58,534 bases of DNA from Bulleidia extructa W1219 (lineage in GTDB: Bacteria; Bacillota_I; Bacilli_A; Erysipelotrichales; Erysipelotrichaceae), in assembly GCF_000177375.1 (NCBI RefSeq), contig NZ_ADFR01000008.1, forward strand, positions 1 to 58,534, read 5' to 3'. Positions 1 to 9,069 of this stretch are shown here, piece by piece. Every line of letters starts with the position of its first letter. The first letter of the stretch is position 1. Made by a program: the position numbers and the translations under genes. Below the pieces are notes generated by a model, which was given only the letters and a program-made list of their open reading frames with translations, searched no databases and was not told the DNA's origin.

Positions 1-621
1 CGGATTGGAGATATTATCTATCTCTTTTCGAAAGAGGGTGTTTTACAAAAAAATGTAACAGTTGGGGATTGGAGAGTGGACGAAGAAGGGTATCATTACA
101 ACTATCGTCCTGTTTATTACAATCAAACCGATAAGGCATGGTCTTATAAAGTGTTTGGTCAGTATGGAAGTTTTGGATTAACCGGTTGTTGTCCGACAAC
201 AATTGCTATGATCGTATCGGGAATTAAAAAGCGAACAATATCTCCGTTGGAAGTTGGAACTTGGGCGTATGAAAAGACCATCTATTTTAACCGAACAGAA
301 GCTGGTGGCTTACCCGGTTTAATACCATTGGCAGCTCAAAAATATGGGGTTCATCACAAAGAAATTTTAACGTATCCAGATTTAGAAAAGGCTTTAAAAG
401 AAGGGAAATTAGTGTATAGTTCACAAAACAGTAAAAGTCCTTTAAATTTGTCACATTCAGGGACACATGCGGTAGCGTTGTATGGATATCAAAATGGGAA
501 AACGAATGCCTTTTCCAGTTCGTTTTATTCAACGAATGGCTCTTATTCATTGAAAAAATTATGGCATTATCAAGGTCATTTTGAGAAAGAAAGTGGGGTT
601 TCTTTCTTTGCGTTTTGGTAA
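1..621 (+). CDS. C39-like cysteine peptidase domain protein, 3' end only
   Basis: The reading frame is open from the first base, so the gene starts upstream of the window; the internal GTG at 76 is not a convincing start. About 206 C-terminal residues are visible. They begin with a WRVDEEGYHYNY-like segment resembling the aromatic/glycine repeats of secreted Gram-positive cell-wall proteins. A papain-like C39_2-type domain follows: a GCCPTTIAM segment holds the probable nucleophilic Cys and a GTHAVALYGY segment the probable catalytic His. Proteins of this type are exported and cleave peptides or act at the cell surface. The frame ends with FFAFW and TAA. No terminator is obvious before the glycan locus. 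The family is assigned from motif spacing; the substrate is unknown. Confidence 0.7.
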   Translation, partial: RIGDIIYLFSKEGVLQKNVTVGDWRVDEEGYHYNYRPVYYNQTDKAWSYKVFGQYGSFGLTGCCPTTIAMIVSGIKKRTISPLEVGTWAYEKTIYFNRTEAGGLPGLIPLAAQKYGVHHKEILTYPDLEKALKEGKLVYSSQNSKSPLNLSHSGTHAVALYGYQNGKTNAFSSSFYSTNGSYSLKKLWHYQGHFEKESGVSFFAFW

Positions 622-725
622 TTGAACATCAGTTTAATTTGGAAGTGGGTTTACTTGATAAAAGGGTTTTGAAAATTTGGGGTGTTTGAAAAAGCGAGAT
701 AGATAGAAAAATATGAGAAAAAGTT

Positions 726-731
726 TATAAT
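726..731 (+). promoter_or_regulatory. Possible -10 box ahead of the glycan locus
   Basis: TATAAT lies 32 bases before the aminotransferase start, in AT-rich DNA. No good -35 hexamer sits at 16-18 bases, so this is a weak call based on the -10 box and its position. Confidence 0.3.
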
Positions 732-762
732 GAAAAAGCAAAATTGAAAAACGGAGGTTCGT

Positions 763-1995
763 ATGGAAAATAACCAAGTGATGAAACCAAGAAAGGTTCT
801 CTTTAGTCCACCAGATATTACCGATCAAGAAATTAATGAAGTGATCGCTACTTTAAAATCCGGTTGGATTACAACCGGACCTCGGACAAAATTGTTAGAA
901 CAGAAAATTGCCGATTGGATTAAAGTGGAAAAAGCGGTTTGTTTAAACAGTCAAACGGCCTGTGCGGAAATGGCTTTGCGAGTCTTAGGTATTGGTGAAG
1001 GAGATGAAGTCATTACATGTGCTTATACGTATACCGCTTCTGCTTCCATCATTGATCACGTGGGAGCTAAGATTGTTTTGGTGGATTGCCAAAAAGATAG
1101 TAATTTAATAGATTATGATGCCTTAGAAGCAGCCATTACCGAGAAAACAAAGGCCATCATTCCGATTGATCTATGTGGAGTTCCTTGTGATTATGATCGC
1201 TTATTTGAAATTGTGGAAAAGAAGAAAGGCTTATTTCATGCGAATAATGACCTGCAAAAAGCCATTGGACGGGTGGCTATTTGTGCGGATGCAGCTCATG
1301 CTTTTGGATCCGTATATCATGGTAAGATGATCGGTTCAATAGCGGATTTTAGTTCTTTCTCATTTCATGCCGTTAAAAACTTTACTACTGCTGAAGGGGG
1401 CGCTTTAACTTGGAAGGATATTCCCGGTGTTTCAAATGAAGAAATTTATAAGAAGTTACAACTTCTTTCACTTCATGGACAAAATAAAGACGCTCTATCG
1501 AAGAGTAAACTGGGGGCTTGGGAATACGATATTATTGGGCCTTGGTATAAGTGTAATATGACCGATTTATTAGCGGCGGTCGGCTTGGCTCAGTTTGATC
1601 GTTATCCAGAGTTATTAAAGGAAAGAAGAGAAACCAATGAAAAATACGATGCGGCTTTTAAACCGCTAGGTATTCAAGTAGTGGAACATTATACAGAAAG
1701 CTATACATCCACCGGTCATTTGTATCTCATTCGTATACCTGGAATCAGTGATGAAATAAGAAGAGAAATCATTGAGCGTTTGGGTGAACAAGGAATTGCT
1801 TGCAATGTGCATTATAAGCCATTACCAATGATGACGGCCTATAAGAATATGGGCTTTAATATCCAAGATTATCCTAATGCTTATGATTACTACCACAACC
1901 TTATCACACTTCCAAATCACACCTTGATGAGAGAAGAAGATAAAGAGTATGTCATTTATTGGGTTAAGAAGATTGTGACTGATTATTTGAAGTAA
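763..1995 (+). CDS. DegT/DnrJ/EryC1/StrS family sugar aminotransferase
   Basis: A 410-residue PLP-dependent aminotransferase of the nucleotide-sugar type. Family members (ArnB, PglE, WecE and relatives) aminate 4-keto-6-deoxy sugars, normally UDP- or dTDP-linked, in the cytoplasm. Visible signatures are the N-terminal SGWITTGP segment, the ADAAHAFG aspartate region that contacts PLP, and SFHAVKNFTTAEGG, whose Lys near residue 205 should form the Schiff base. The ATG has a good site (GGAGG, 8 bases upstream). It sits 8 bases before a PglC/WbaP-like transferase and upstream of a PglF-like dehydratase, so the likely substrate is that dehydratase's UDP-4-keto-6-deoxy-HexNAc product (inference). 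No PglD-like acetyltransferase is present in the window. Confidence 0.9.
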   Translation: MENNQVMKPRKVLFSPPDITDQEINEVIATLKSGWITTGPRTKLLEQKIADWIKVEKAVCLNSQTACAEMALRVLGIGEGDEVITCAYTYTASASIIDHVGAKIVLVDCQKDSNLIDYDALEAAITEKTKAIIPIDLCGVPCDYDRLFEIVEKKKGLFHANNDLQKAIGRVAICADAAHAFGSVYHGKMIGSIADFSSFSFHAVKNFTTAEGGALTWKDIPGVSNEEIYKKLQLLSLHGQNKDALSKSKLGAWEYDIIGPWYKCNMTDLLAAVGLAQFDRYPELLKERRETNEKYDAAFKPLGIQVVEHYTESYTSTGHLYLIRIPGISDEIRREIIERLGEQGIACNVHYKPLPMMTAYKNMGFNIQDYPNAYDYYHNLITLPNHTLMREEDKEYVIYWVKKIVTDYLK

Positions 1996-2003
1996 GAGGA
2001 ATT

Positions 2004-2696
2004 ATGTTGGGACTTTTGAAAAAGTGGGATAACTTGCCGGTCGAATTTCAAAGAGCGGAAATAAAACCCTATTATGAACATTTACGTCATAAGCAATTTA
2101 GTTTGGTAGTAAAGCGATTGTTTGATATTCTTTTTTCACTTATGTTGTTAGTGTTGTTATCACCGCTTTTCTTGATTCTTTCTATTTGGATCAAATTGGA
2201 TTCGAAAGGGCCGATCATGTTTCGACAAGAAAGAGTCACACAATATGGGCGCATCTTTCGTATTCATAAGTTTCGAACCATGGTCAGTGATGCGGATAAA
2301 GGCAACATTCAAGTGACTACTTTACACGATTCACGGATTACTAAAGTAGGCTTGAAATTAAGAGGGCTTCGCTTAGATGAAATGCCACAATTGATTGATA
2401 TTTTCTTAGGGGATATGTCTTTTGTGGGTACTAGGCCGGAAGTCACTCGTTATGTTAAGCAGTATCAAACAGAAATGTTAGCTACTTTGTTATTACCGGC
2501 CGGGGTCACTAGTGAGGCCAGTATTACTTATAAAGATGAGGATACTTTATTAGCAAGTAGTACGGATGTTAATGAAACGTATGTCAACCGGATTTTACCG
2601 GAAAAAATGAAATACAATCTTCAGTATTTAAGAGAATTTAATGTGCTTAAAGATTTGAAATTAATGTTTAAAACAGTCTGGGCTGTGACAAAGTAA
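2004..2696 (+). CDS. Initiating sugar-phosphate transferase (bacterial sugar transferase family)
   Basis: A 230-residue phosphoglycosyl transferase of the PglC/WbaP/CapM group. It moves a sugar-1-phosphate from a UDP-sugar to undecaprenyl phosphate at the inner membrane face, starting a lipid-linked repeat unit. Seen: KRLFD at about 37-41 followed by one hydrophobic segment (42-63), then QERV, KFRTM (89-93), DEMPQL (125-130) and GTRPE (142-146), which are the conserved catalytic-domain blocks. The short form lacks the extra membrane region of WbaP, like PglC. It lies 8 bases after the aminotransferase, so the two are probably co-translated. The sugar cannot be read from sequence; an amino-deoxy-HexNAc is plausible from the neighbours. 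Confidence 0.9.
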   Translation: MLGLLKKWDNLPVEFQRAEIKPYYEHLRHKQFSLVVKRLFDILFSLMLLVLLSPLFLILSIWIKLDSKGPIMFRQERVTQYGRIFRIHKFRTMVSDADKGNIQVTTLHDSRITKVGLKLRGLRLDEMPQLIDIFLGDMSFVGTRPEVTRYVKQYQTEMLATLLLPAGVTSEASITYKDEDTLLASSTDVNETYVNRILPEKMKYNLQYLREFNVLKDLKLMFKTVWAVTK

Positions 2697-2730
2697 GGAT
2701 GGTTTGCGACGGGTTTAGAAGTTGAATGGT

Positions 2731-2759
2731 TTGTCATAGTACTGATAAAATCTTATAAT
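2731..2759 (+). promoter_or_regulatory. Sigma-A type promoter before the PglF-like gene
   Basis: TTGTCA (2731-2736), a 17-base spacer and TATAAT (2754-2759) lie 30 bases before the dehydratase ATG. This is a near-consensus housekeeping promoter, so the dehydratase and downstream phosphotransferases can be transcribed separately from the first two glycan genes. Confidence 0.7.
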
Positions 2760-2788
2760 GATAAGAGCATATTAGAAGGAAGTGTTAT

Positions 2789-4621
2789 ATGAATAGAATC
2801 TCCAATTGGATTAAAAAATACAGAGAGGTGTCCTTAGTGACAATTGATACAGTTTTAGTCATTGTTGCGTATGGACTGGCTTATTTTATTCGTACGGATT
2901 TAGGCCGTTTAAGTTATTTTTCGGCTGTCGATTCTTTATTAGGATTGATGGTAATTCCGGTGGTTTTAAATCTTTTTTCCTTCTTTTTATTTCATTTAAA
3001 TCGTTCTTTGTGGCAATATATTTCTTTGGATGAAGTCATTCATGTTGGTATGGCTTCTCTTTTAGGAAATATGACTTGGTTTTTGATTGTGATTACGGTC
3101 AATTTTAAGGATTATTTTCGTTCGCTTCCACTGATTGCCCTTGTTTTACAAATTCTTTTAATGGTAGGGGTTCGTATGGCGTATCGTTTATATCGCCGTA
3201 CGGCTCGTCTTCAAAAAAGGAATCATCGTGCTTTGATTTTGGGAGCTGGTCAAGCGGGGGTGATGGCTTTGCGGGAAATCATGAGTTCAAATCGTTATGA
3301 TTCTCGAATTGTTGGTTTTGTTGATCGCAATCCGCTTAAAAAGAAACAAATTTTAAATGGAATTTCAGTACTCGGAACGGATGATGATTTACCATCTATT
3401 GTTTCTAGCTACGAAGTTGATACGGCTTATATTGCAATTAAAAATATCACAAAATCCGATTTGAAAAATTTGATTGAAAAATGTCATCAATTGAAACTGA
3501 GAACTCGGATTGTTGGCTTTACTTTACAGGATGGAGCCAAAAAAGAAATGGCTTCAATCCGTAATATAAAGATGGATGATTTATTAGGTCGTGGAGAATT
3601 GGATTTAAATAGTGAAACGATTGGTACTTTTTTAACCGGAAAGACGGTTGTGGTGACAGGAGCCGGGGGATCCATTGGTTCGGAATTGGTTCGTCAGATC
3701 GTTACTTTTAATCCGAAACACATGGTTTTGATTGATATTTATGAGAACAATATGTATGATCTTCAGATGGAATTAAATATGAAGTATCATCCGGATAAAT
3801 CAAAACTGACTTGTTTGATCGGATCAGTTCGTGATCGCAAGAGAATGGATGAAATTTTTCAAGAAGTTCATCCGGATGTTGTCTTCCACGCTGCTGCTCA
3901 TAAGCATGTTCCGTTAGTGGAAGATTCTCCTTTAGAAGCGATTAAGAATAATGTTTTCGGCACAAAAAATGTTATTGAAGCTTCTATTCAATCCGGAGTC
4001 GATAAGTTTGTTCTGATATCAACGGATAAAGCAGTTCGTACAACCAATGTCATGGGAGCTACGAAGCGTATGTGTGAATTATTGGTGCAGGGTTATAAGG
4101 ACAATGGAGTGACTAAATTGTGTGCTGTTCGGTTTGGAAATGTATTAGGATCAAATGGTTCTGTGATTCCTTTATTTGAGAAACAAATTGAAAGTGGCGG
4201 ACCGGTGACGGTTACGGATCCTAATATCATTCGATATTTTATGACCATACCGGAAGCGGCTCAGTTGGTTTTACAGGCTGGAGCTTTTGCGAATACAGGT
4301 GAAATCTTCATTTTGGATATGGGAAAGCCGGTCAAAATATTGGATTTAGCGAAGAATTTAATTGAGTTGGCGGGGTACGTACCGGATAAAGATATTGAAA
4401 TTGTATTTACCGGTTTACGCCCTGGAGAAAAGTTGTACGAAGAATTACTTTTGGATCCAAAGAAATGTACAAAAACAGAAAATAATTTAATTTTCATTAC
4501 ACAACCGGAAGATATATCGATGGATTTGGTCAAGGATAAACTTTCAAAATTAGGCAATTTGTTGGAAACAAATCACTTTACAAATCAAGAAATTATTGAT
4601 TTGGTTACTATGTTAAAATAA
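2789..4621 (+). CDS. PglF/CapD-like membrane nucleotide-sugar 4,6-dehydratase
   Basis: A 610-residue polysaccharide-biosynthesis protein. Residues 1-135 contain about four membrane helices, followed by a first Rossmann-like region (GAGQAG, about 152-157) and then the catalytic short-chain dehydrogenase-like domain beginning with GAGGSIGSE near 291. STDKAV and NVMGATKR in the latter half are typical of the PglF/WbjB/CapD group, where the usual catalytic Tyr is replaced by Met. Family members dehydrate UDP-GlcNAc to a UDP-4-keto-6-deoxy-HexNAc, which feeds the DegT enzyme encoded upstream. The site is AGAAGGAAG before ATG 2789. A terminator-like hairpin overlaps the stop codon. Confidence 0.92.
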   Translation: MNRISNWIKKYREVSLVTIDTVLVIVAYGLAYFIRTDLGRLSYFSAVDSLLGLMVIPVVLNLFSFFLFHLNRSLWQYISLDEVIHVGMASLLGNMTWFLIVITVNFKDYFRSLPLIALVLQILLMVGVRMAYRLYRRTARLQKRNHRALILGAGQAGVMALREIMSSNRYDSRIVGFVDRNPLKKKQILNGISVLGTDDDLPSIVSSYEVDTAYIAIKNITKSDLKNLIEKCHQLKLRTRIVGFTLQDGAKKEMASIRNIKMDDLLGRGELDLNSETIGTFLTGKTVVVTGAGGSIGSELVRQIVTFNPKHMVLIDIYENNMYDLQMELNMKYHPDKSKLTCLIGSVRDRKRMDEIFQEVHPDVVFHAAAHKHVPLVEDSPLEAIKNNVFGTKNVIEASIQSGVDKFVLISTDKAVRTTNVMGATKRMCELLVQGYKDNGVTKLCAVRFGNVLGSNGSVIPLFEKQIESGGPVTVTDPNIIRYFMTIPEAAQLVLQAGAFANTGEIFILDMGKPVKILDLAKNLIELAGYVPDKDIEIVFTGLRPGEKLYEELLLDPKKCTKTENNLIFITQPEDISMDLVKDKLSKLGNLLETNHFTNQEIIDLVTMLK

Positions 4622-4658
4622 AAGAAAGTTTAAGCTTATCGGCTTAAATTTCTTTTTT
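4621..4658 (+). terminator. Intrinsic terminator or attenuator inside the glycan locus
   Basis: An imperfect inverted repeat (arms AAGAAAGTTTAAGC and GCTTAAATTTCTT, loop TTATCG) runs into six T residues. It begins at the stop codon of the dehydratase and is followed directly by the ribosome site of the first licD gene. No promoter is visible between them, so the downstream genes probably depend on read-through. Confidence 0.65.
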
Positions 4659-4673
4659 GAGGAGGAAATATCA

Positions 4674-5552
4674 GTGGATGTTAAAAATGAATATGGCATA
4701 AGAGATATACAAGAAAAATTGATCGGCATATTGATGTATTTTAAAGATTTTTGTCAGGAACATGATTTAAAATTTGTATTAGCCGGTGGTACTTTATTGG
4801 GAGCGGTTCGGCATCAGGGAATGATTCCTTGGGACGATGATGTGGATGTTTTTATGTTACGAGAAGATTATGAAAAACTGGAATCTTTATGGGAACAGTT
4901 TGCTGATAAAGAACGCTTTTCCTGTGTTCGTTCTAATGATAAAATGAACATTCACCATGCGGTCATTGAAATCAAGGATAATAACACTACTTTTATCAAT
5001 TACCATAATGAAAACAATGATATTCATCAAGGTATTATGATCGATGTAATTCCTTTGGATGATGTAGCGGCTAATCCGGTGAAACGTTTTCTACAAATAC
5101 CATACGCTATGATGTTTGCTTGTTTCAATTTTCAACGGTTACCAGCTCATAAAAGTCGGTTGATGTATTATTTGACGAAAATAGCTTTATCTACAGTTAA
5201 GTCTTTTAAAGCTCGCTATCGCATTTGGAAAAAATGTGAAAAAAGAATGTTGGCACTGGGGAAACATAGCAATGGTCAAGTGGCTTCCTTTGTCGAAGGA
5301 TTAACCATCATTCGCCAGCGTTTTCCGAAAGAATGGTTTGAACATCCGGAATCTTTGTTATTTGAAGGAGTACCAATGCCGGTTCCAAAGAACTATGATC
5401 AGTGGTTAACGGTTTCTTATGGAGATTATAAAACACCGCCAAAAGAAGAGGATCGGATATTAAGACATCATATTAAATTCTATGATATGAAACATAGTTA
5501 TAAAATGTACAAGGGTGTGCAATATTGTGTTCCAAAAGAAGAGGTGAAGTAA
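4674..5552 (+). CDS. LicD family phosphotransferase (first of two)
   Basis: A 292-residue LicD protein (nucleotidyltransferase fold). LicD enzymes transfer phospho-alcohol groups such as phosphocholine from CDP-linked donors to sugars of teichoic acid or surface glycans; relatives move other phospho-substituents. The hallmark block is clear at 38-59: AGGTLLGAVRH, then IPWDDDVDV, with the metal-binding aspartates. No signal peptide or obvious helix, so it is cytoplasmic or peripheral. The start is GTG at 4674, chosen because GAGGAGG lies about 8 bases upstream; the nearby ATG is out of frame. It precedes the second licD by one base. No licA or licC gene is in the window, so phosphocholine need not be the substrate. 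Confidence 0.88.
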   Translation: MDVKNEYGIRDIQEKLIGILMYFKDFCQEHDLKFVLAGGTLLGAVRHQGMIPWDDDVDVFMLREDYEKLESLWEQFADKERFSCVRSNDKMNIHHAVIEIKDNNTTFINYHNENNDIHQGIMIDVIPLDDVAANPVKRFLQIPYAMMFACFNFQRLPAHKSRLMYYLTKIALSTVKSFKARYRIWKKCEKRMLALGKHSNGQVASFVEGLTIIRQRFPKEWFEHPESLLFEGVPMPVPKNYDQWLTVSYGDYKTPPKEEDRILRHHIKFYDMKHSYKMYKGVQYCVPKEEVK

Positions 5553-5553
5553 T

Positions 5554-6516
5554 ATGGGAATTAGAGGGGCTTTATCAACTAGAAAAGCGATGCAAAGTGC
5601 ACCGCCGGTGAATATTGTTCATGAAGTAAATGATCAAGAGCTAAAACAGCTACAAAATTGTTTTTTGGAAATTTTGAAGGATGTTGATCGGGTCTGTGAA
5701 AAACACCATATTTGTTATATGGCGGCCGGGGGAACATGTCTTGGAGCTATCCGTCATAAAGGATTTATTCCATGGGATGATGATGTGGATATTTTGATGC
5801 CTCATGAAGATTTAAAACGATTTATTCAAATCTTTGATGAAGAACTGGGGGATAAATATGAGATGACCTCACCTAATTCTAAGTATTATTTAGAAAGTAT
5901 GATATCCGCCATTTATAAGAAAAACACCTTAAAAGCTAGTTTTTTTGATTATAATACGCCATTTCCAAAAGGGGTCCATATTGATATTTTTCCAATTGAA
6001 GCGGTTCCTATGAATCGGTTAGTTCGTTTTTGGAAGGGTTTTTCCGCTATGGTCATTCAATACATTGCTGTGTCCGCTTTGTTTTATCACTATCGCAGTC
6101 CGGAAAAGAAACAATTTTTCTATCAAACAACCGGTGGGAAGATCAATTATCGTATTCGCTGTGTACTTGGTTTCTTGTTTTCCTTTCGATCATATGAAAA
6201 ATGGGGGAATCTGTTTGACCGTTATGTACAATGGCATAAGGACTCAAATTTATGGGCTGTTCCAACGGATATGGGGCATTACTTCGGTCATATTATGCCC
6301 AAGGATGTCTATTATCCTCCTGTAAAAGCTGCTTTTGAGGATATGCAAATCAATATTCCTCACGATTATGACGCTTATTTAAAAAACCAATACGATGATT
6401 ATATGACCATTCCACCTGAGATGGATCGTGAAAAACACTATTCGGTTGGTTTTAGTATGGATTTGAAGAAAGATTTGGAAGAACACAACGATATTTATTA
6501 TCAAGGAGATTTATAA
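5554..6516 (+). CDS. LicD family phosphotransferase (second of two)
   Basis: A 320-residue LicD protein starting one base after the first one ends. The signature is at about 58-80: AAGGTCLGAIRHKG and IPWDDDVDI with the DDD metal cluster. Outside that block it clearly differs from its neighbour, with a longer N-terminus, so the pair is likely to act on different acceptors or donors and is not a recent duplication. Its TAA shares one base with the ATG of the Stealth gene (6514-6518), implying translational coupling. The role as a transferase of a phospho-substituent to the locus glycan follows from the family; donor and acceptor are unknown. Confidence 0.87.
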   Translation: MGIRGALSTRKAMQSAPPVNIVHEVNDQELKQLQNCFLEILKDVDRVCEKHHICYMAAGGTCLGAIRHKGFIPWDDDVDILMPHEDLKRFIQIFDEELGDKYEMTSPNSKYYLESMISAIYKKNTLKASFFDYNTPFPKGVHIDIFPIEAVPMNRLVRFWKGFSAMVIQYIAVSALFYHYRSPEKKQFFYQTTGGKINYRIRCVLGFLFSFRSYEKWGNLFDRYVQWHKDSNLWAVPTDMGHYFGHIMPKDVYYPPVKAAFEDMQINIPHDYDAYLKNQYDDYMTIPPEMDREKHYSVGFSMDLKKDLEEHNDIYYQGDL

Positions 6517-7511
6517 TGAACCCGATTGATGTGGTGATTCCATGGGTGGATGGAAGTGATCCTACTTGGATAAAGGTACATGATCAATATACATCAGATC
6601 GTTTATCCGATAATCATGTGTCTCGCTATCGGGCTTGGGACACATTTCGCTATTGGTTTAGGGCTATTGAAGAAAACGCACCATGGGTTAGAAAAATTCA
6701 TTTTTTAACCTTTGGGCATTATCCAAAATGGTTGAACATTCATCATGAGAAAATTCATCTGGTTCGACACGAGGATTTTATACCGAAAGAATATTTACCA
6801 ACGTTTAGTTCTCATGTGATTGAATTGAATTTACATCGCATTCCCGATTTATCGGAACAATTCATCTATTTTAATGATGATGTTTATTTGAACTTACCTT
6901 CTCAACCGGATGATTTTTTTGAGAATGGATTACCAAAGGATGCGGCTGTTCTGGGAGTGATTAAAAATAATCTAAGAGAAAATTTCATGCCATACATTAT
7001 GTTAAATATAATGGCATTGATTAATGAAAAATTTGATAAAAAAGAAGTGATTTCAAAACATTGGTCAAAGTGGATTAATGTCAAATATGGTCGTTTGGCT
7101 CTGAATAATCTGTATTTACTTCCGTTTGGTTGTTTTACAGGTTTTCGAAATTTTCATTCAGTTGTCTCTTATCATAAAAAGACATTCGAAGAAGTTTGGG
7201 AAGTCTATCCGGATGAATTGCGACAAACTTGTCAACATAAGTTTAGAAATAAAGCGGATGTGAATCAATATTTGTTCCGCTATTGGCAATTGGTGTCTGG
7301 TCGCTTTTCGGTGATGAAACCAAGTTCAGATTATTTTACGATTGGTCGGCAGGAGATCGATTCTATTCAATCCGCTATTATAAAGCCAACCAAGAGAGTG
7401 ATTTGTATCAATGATGATCCGGGTCATTTTGATATGGAACTTCAACAGAAATGGATTGATGAAGCGTTTCAACAGCGCTATCCAAATCCATCTTCATTCG
7501 AAATAAGGTAA
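6516..7511 (+). CDS. Stealth family sugar-phosphate transferase
   Basis: A 331-residue Stealth protein. Family members (for example SacB-type capsule polymerases and the metazoan GlcNAc-1-phosphotransferase) transfer hexose-1-phosphate from UDP-hexose to a sugar hydroxyl, giving a phosphodiester link. Conserved regions visible: CR1, IDVVIPWVDGSDPTW (4-18); CR2, RYRAWDTFRYWFRAIE with APWVRKIHFLT (37-65) and FIYFNDDVYL (116-125); later blocks with HSVVSYHKKTFEEVW and a C-terminal CINDDPGHF. It overlaps the upstream licD by one base and is followed after 3 bases by the flippase gene. With two LicD proteins beside it, it points to a phosphodiester-containing glycan. Confidence 0.9.
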   Translation: MNPIDVVIPWVDGSDPTWIKVHDQYTSDRLSDNHVSRYRAWDTFRYWFRAIEENAPWVRKIHFLTFGHYPKWLNIHHEKIHLVRHEDFIPKEYLPTFSSHVIELNLHRIPDLSEQFIYFNDDVYLNLPSQPDDFFENGLPKDAAVLGVIKNNLRENFMPYIMLNIMALINEKFDKKEVISKHWSKWINVKYGRLALNNLYLLPFGCFTGFRNFHSVVSYHKKTFEEVWEVYPDELRQTCQHKFRNKADVNQYLFRYWQLVSGRFSVMKPSSDYFTIGRQEIDSIQSAIIKPTKRVICINDDPGHFDMELQQKWIDEAFQQRYPNPSSFEIR

Positions 7512-7514
7512 ACT

Positions 7515-9047
7515 ATGAAATTAAATAGAACAAAAAATACAGTGCGTAATGCTTCTTGGGGCATGATTTATCGACTTGTGACGATACTTGGATCTTTTAT
7601 TGTAAAAACCGTTATTATTTATAAACTTGGTTCTGAATATAATGGTCTGGGAAGTTTGTTTACCTCTATTCTAAGTGTCTTGAATTTAGCGAATATGGGT
7701 TTTAGTTCTTCCTTGGTTTTTATGATGTATCGTGCGGTTGTAAACGATGATATGGACTCTTTTTGTGCTTTGCTGAACTATTTTAAGAAAGTGTATAAAT
7801 ACGTAGGTTTGATGATCTTATTTTCAGGATTATTATTACTGCCGTTTGTTAAAAATTTGGTGAGTGGAAACTATCCAGCCAGTATGAATCTGGAAATTTT
7901 ATTCTTGATTTATTTATTAGAAACATCGCTTGGCTATTTGTTGTTTTCCTATAATACAGCTATTTTTTCTGCGTATCAAAGGGAAGATATTGTTTTAAAG
8001 ATATCGGCCATCAAATCAATTGTCATGTATGTTTTACAAGTATTTTTCCTCTTTTTAGTGCCAAATTATTATATTTATATGATGATTTACTTGGCAATGG
8101 TGATTCCAAATAATATTGCCTTGGTTGTTAAGGCAAGGAAAGAATTTCCTGAAATCAGTTGTCGAGGAGAAGTGGATCAGGAAACGAAAAAAGTGATTCG
8201 AAATCGTGTTTTAACATTATTCGGTCACAAAGTAGGCAGTACAGTACTGGTCAGTATTGATAGTATTTTAATTTCTTCTTTTTTGGGTTTAGATATTTTG
8301 TCAAAATACAGTAATTATTATTATATTTTAACAGCTGTTAATGCTTTAATTGAAATTGTTACTAATGGCAGTATTGCTGGCATTGGGAATAAATTAATTA
8401 CTGATAGTGAAGAATCAAATTACAAAACATTCATCACCTTGACTTATGGGTGGATTGGTATCGTTGGTGCTGCCGCAGCGTGTATGCTATGTATGTATCA
8501 ATCGTTTATCGTTTTTTGGGTTGGAAAAGATTATCTTCTTAGAAATGATTTGATGATCCTGATTGTCGTGTATTTCTTTTCGTGGATGTTTAGAATTATG
8601 CAATTAACATACCGAGATGCGGCCGGTTTATGGACAAAGGATTGGTTAAAGCCTTATGTTGGACTGGTCATTAATTTAGTAGGAAGTATTCTTTGGATTT
8701 CAATGACGCGTGATATTTCCGGAGTCTTATGGCCAACCATCTTTGTGTTTATCTTTGTGTATTTTCCTTGGGAAGCGTGGGCTTTATTTGGCTTCCAATT
8801 CAGTTTCGGCTTGAAAAGGTATTTAGAAAAGATAGGGCTTTATGTTCTATGGGCGATTATCGGTTGCTTTGCGGCTTATATGGTGTCAGATCTTTTTATC
8901 AAAGAGTATGGAGCAATGGCTGTTTTATTACGATTTGGTATTGCCACTATGGTTTATGGTATCATTTGGGTTGGGATTAGTTTCAGAACGGTTGAATTCA
9001 AACATTTATGGGGTATTGTGAAGAGAACTTTGCATAGAAGAAAATAA
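7515..9047 (+). CDS. Wzx-like polysaccharide flippase (MOP superfamily)
   Basis: A 510-residue polytopic membrane protein with roughly 12-14 hydrophobic segments spread over its whole length and a short basic C-terminus. The N-terminus (NTVRNASWGMIYRLVTILGSF) and the YKLGSEYNGLGSLF region are typical of Wzx/RfbX-type repeat-unit flippases in Firmicutes. These move undecaprenyl-PP-linked repeat units across the membrane. It starts 3 bases after the Stealth gene and is followed by the Wzy-like gene, the usual Wzx/Wzy pairing. Fold and role are well supported; specificity is not readable. Confidence 0.88.
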   Translation: MKLNRTKNTVRNASWGMIYRLVTILGSFIVKTVIIYKLGSEYNGLGSLFTSILSVLNLANMGFSSSLVFMMYRAVVNDDMDSFCALLNYFKKVYKYVGLMILFSGLLLLPFVKNLVSGNYPASMNLEILFLIYLLETSLGYLLFSYNTAIFSAYQREDIVLKISAIKSIVMYVLQVFFLFLVPNYYIYMMIYLAMVIPNNIALVVKARKEFPEISCRGEVDQETKKVIRNRVLTLFGHKVGSTVLVSIDSILISSFLGLDILSKYSNYYYILTAVNALIEIVTNGSIAGIGNKLITDSEESNYKTFITLTYGWIGIVGAAAACMLCMYQSFIVFWVGKDYLLRNDLMILIVVYFFSWMFRIMQLTYRDAAGLWTKDWLKPYVGLVINLVGSILWISMTRDISGVLWPTIFVFIFVYFPWEAWALFGFQFSFGLKRYLEKIGLYVLWAIIGCFAAYMVSDLFIKEYGAMAVLLRFGIATMVYGIIWVGISFRTVEFKHLWGIVKRTLHRRK

Positions 9048-9069
9048 ATCTTAAAAAAAGGGGGTTAAT

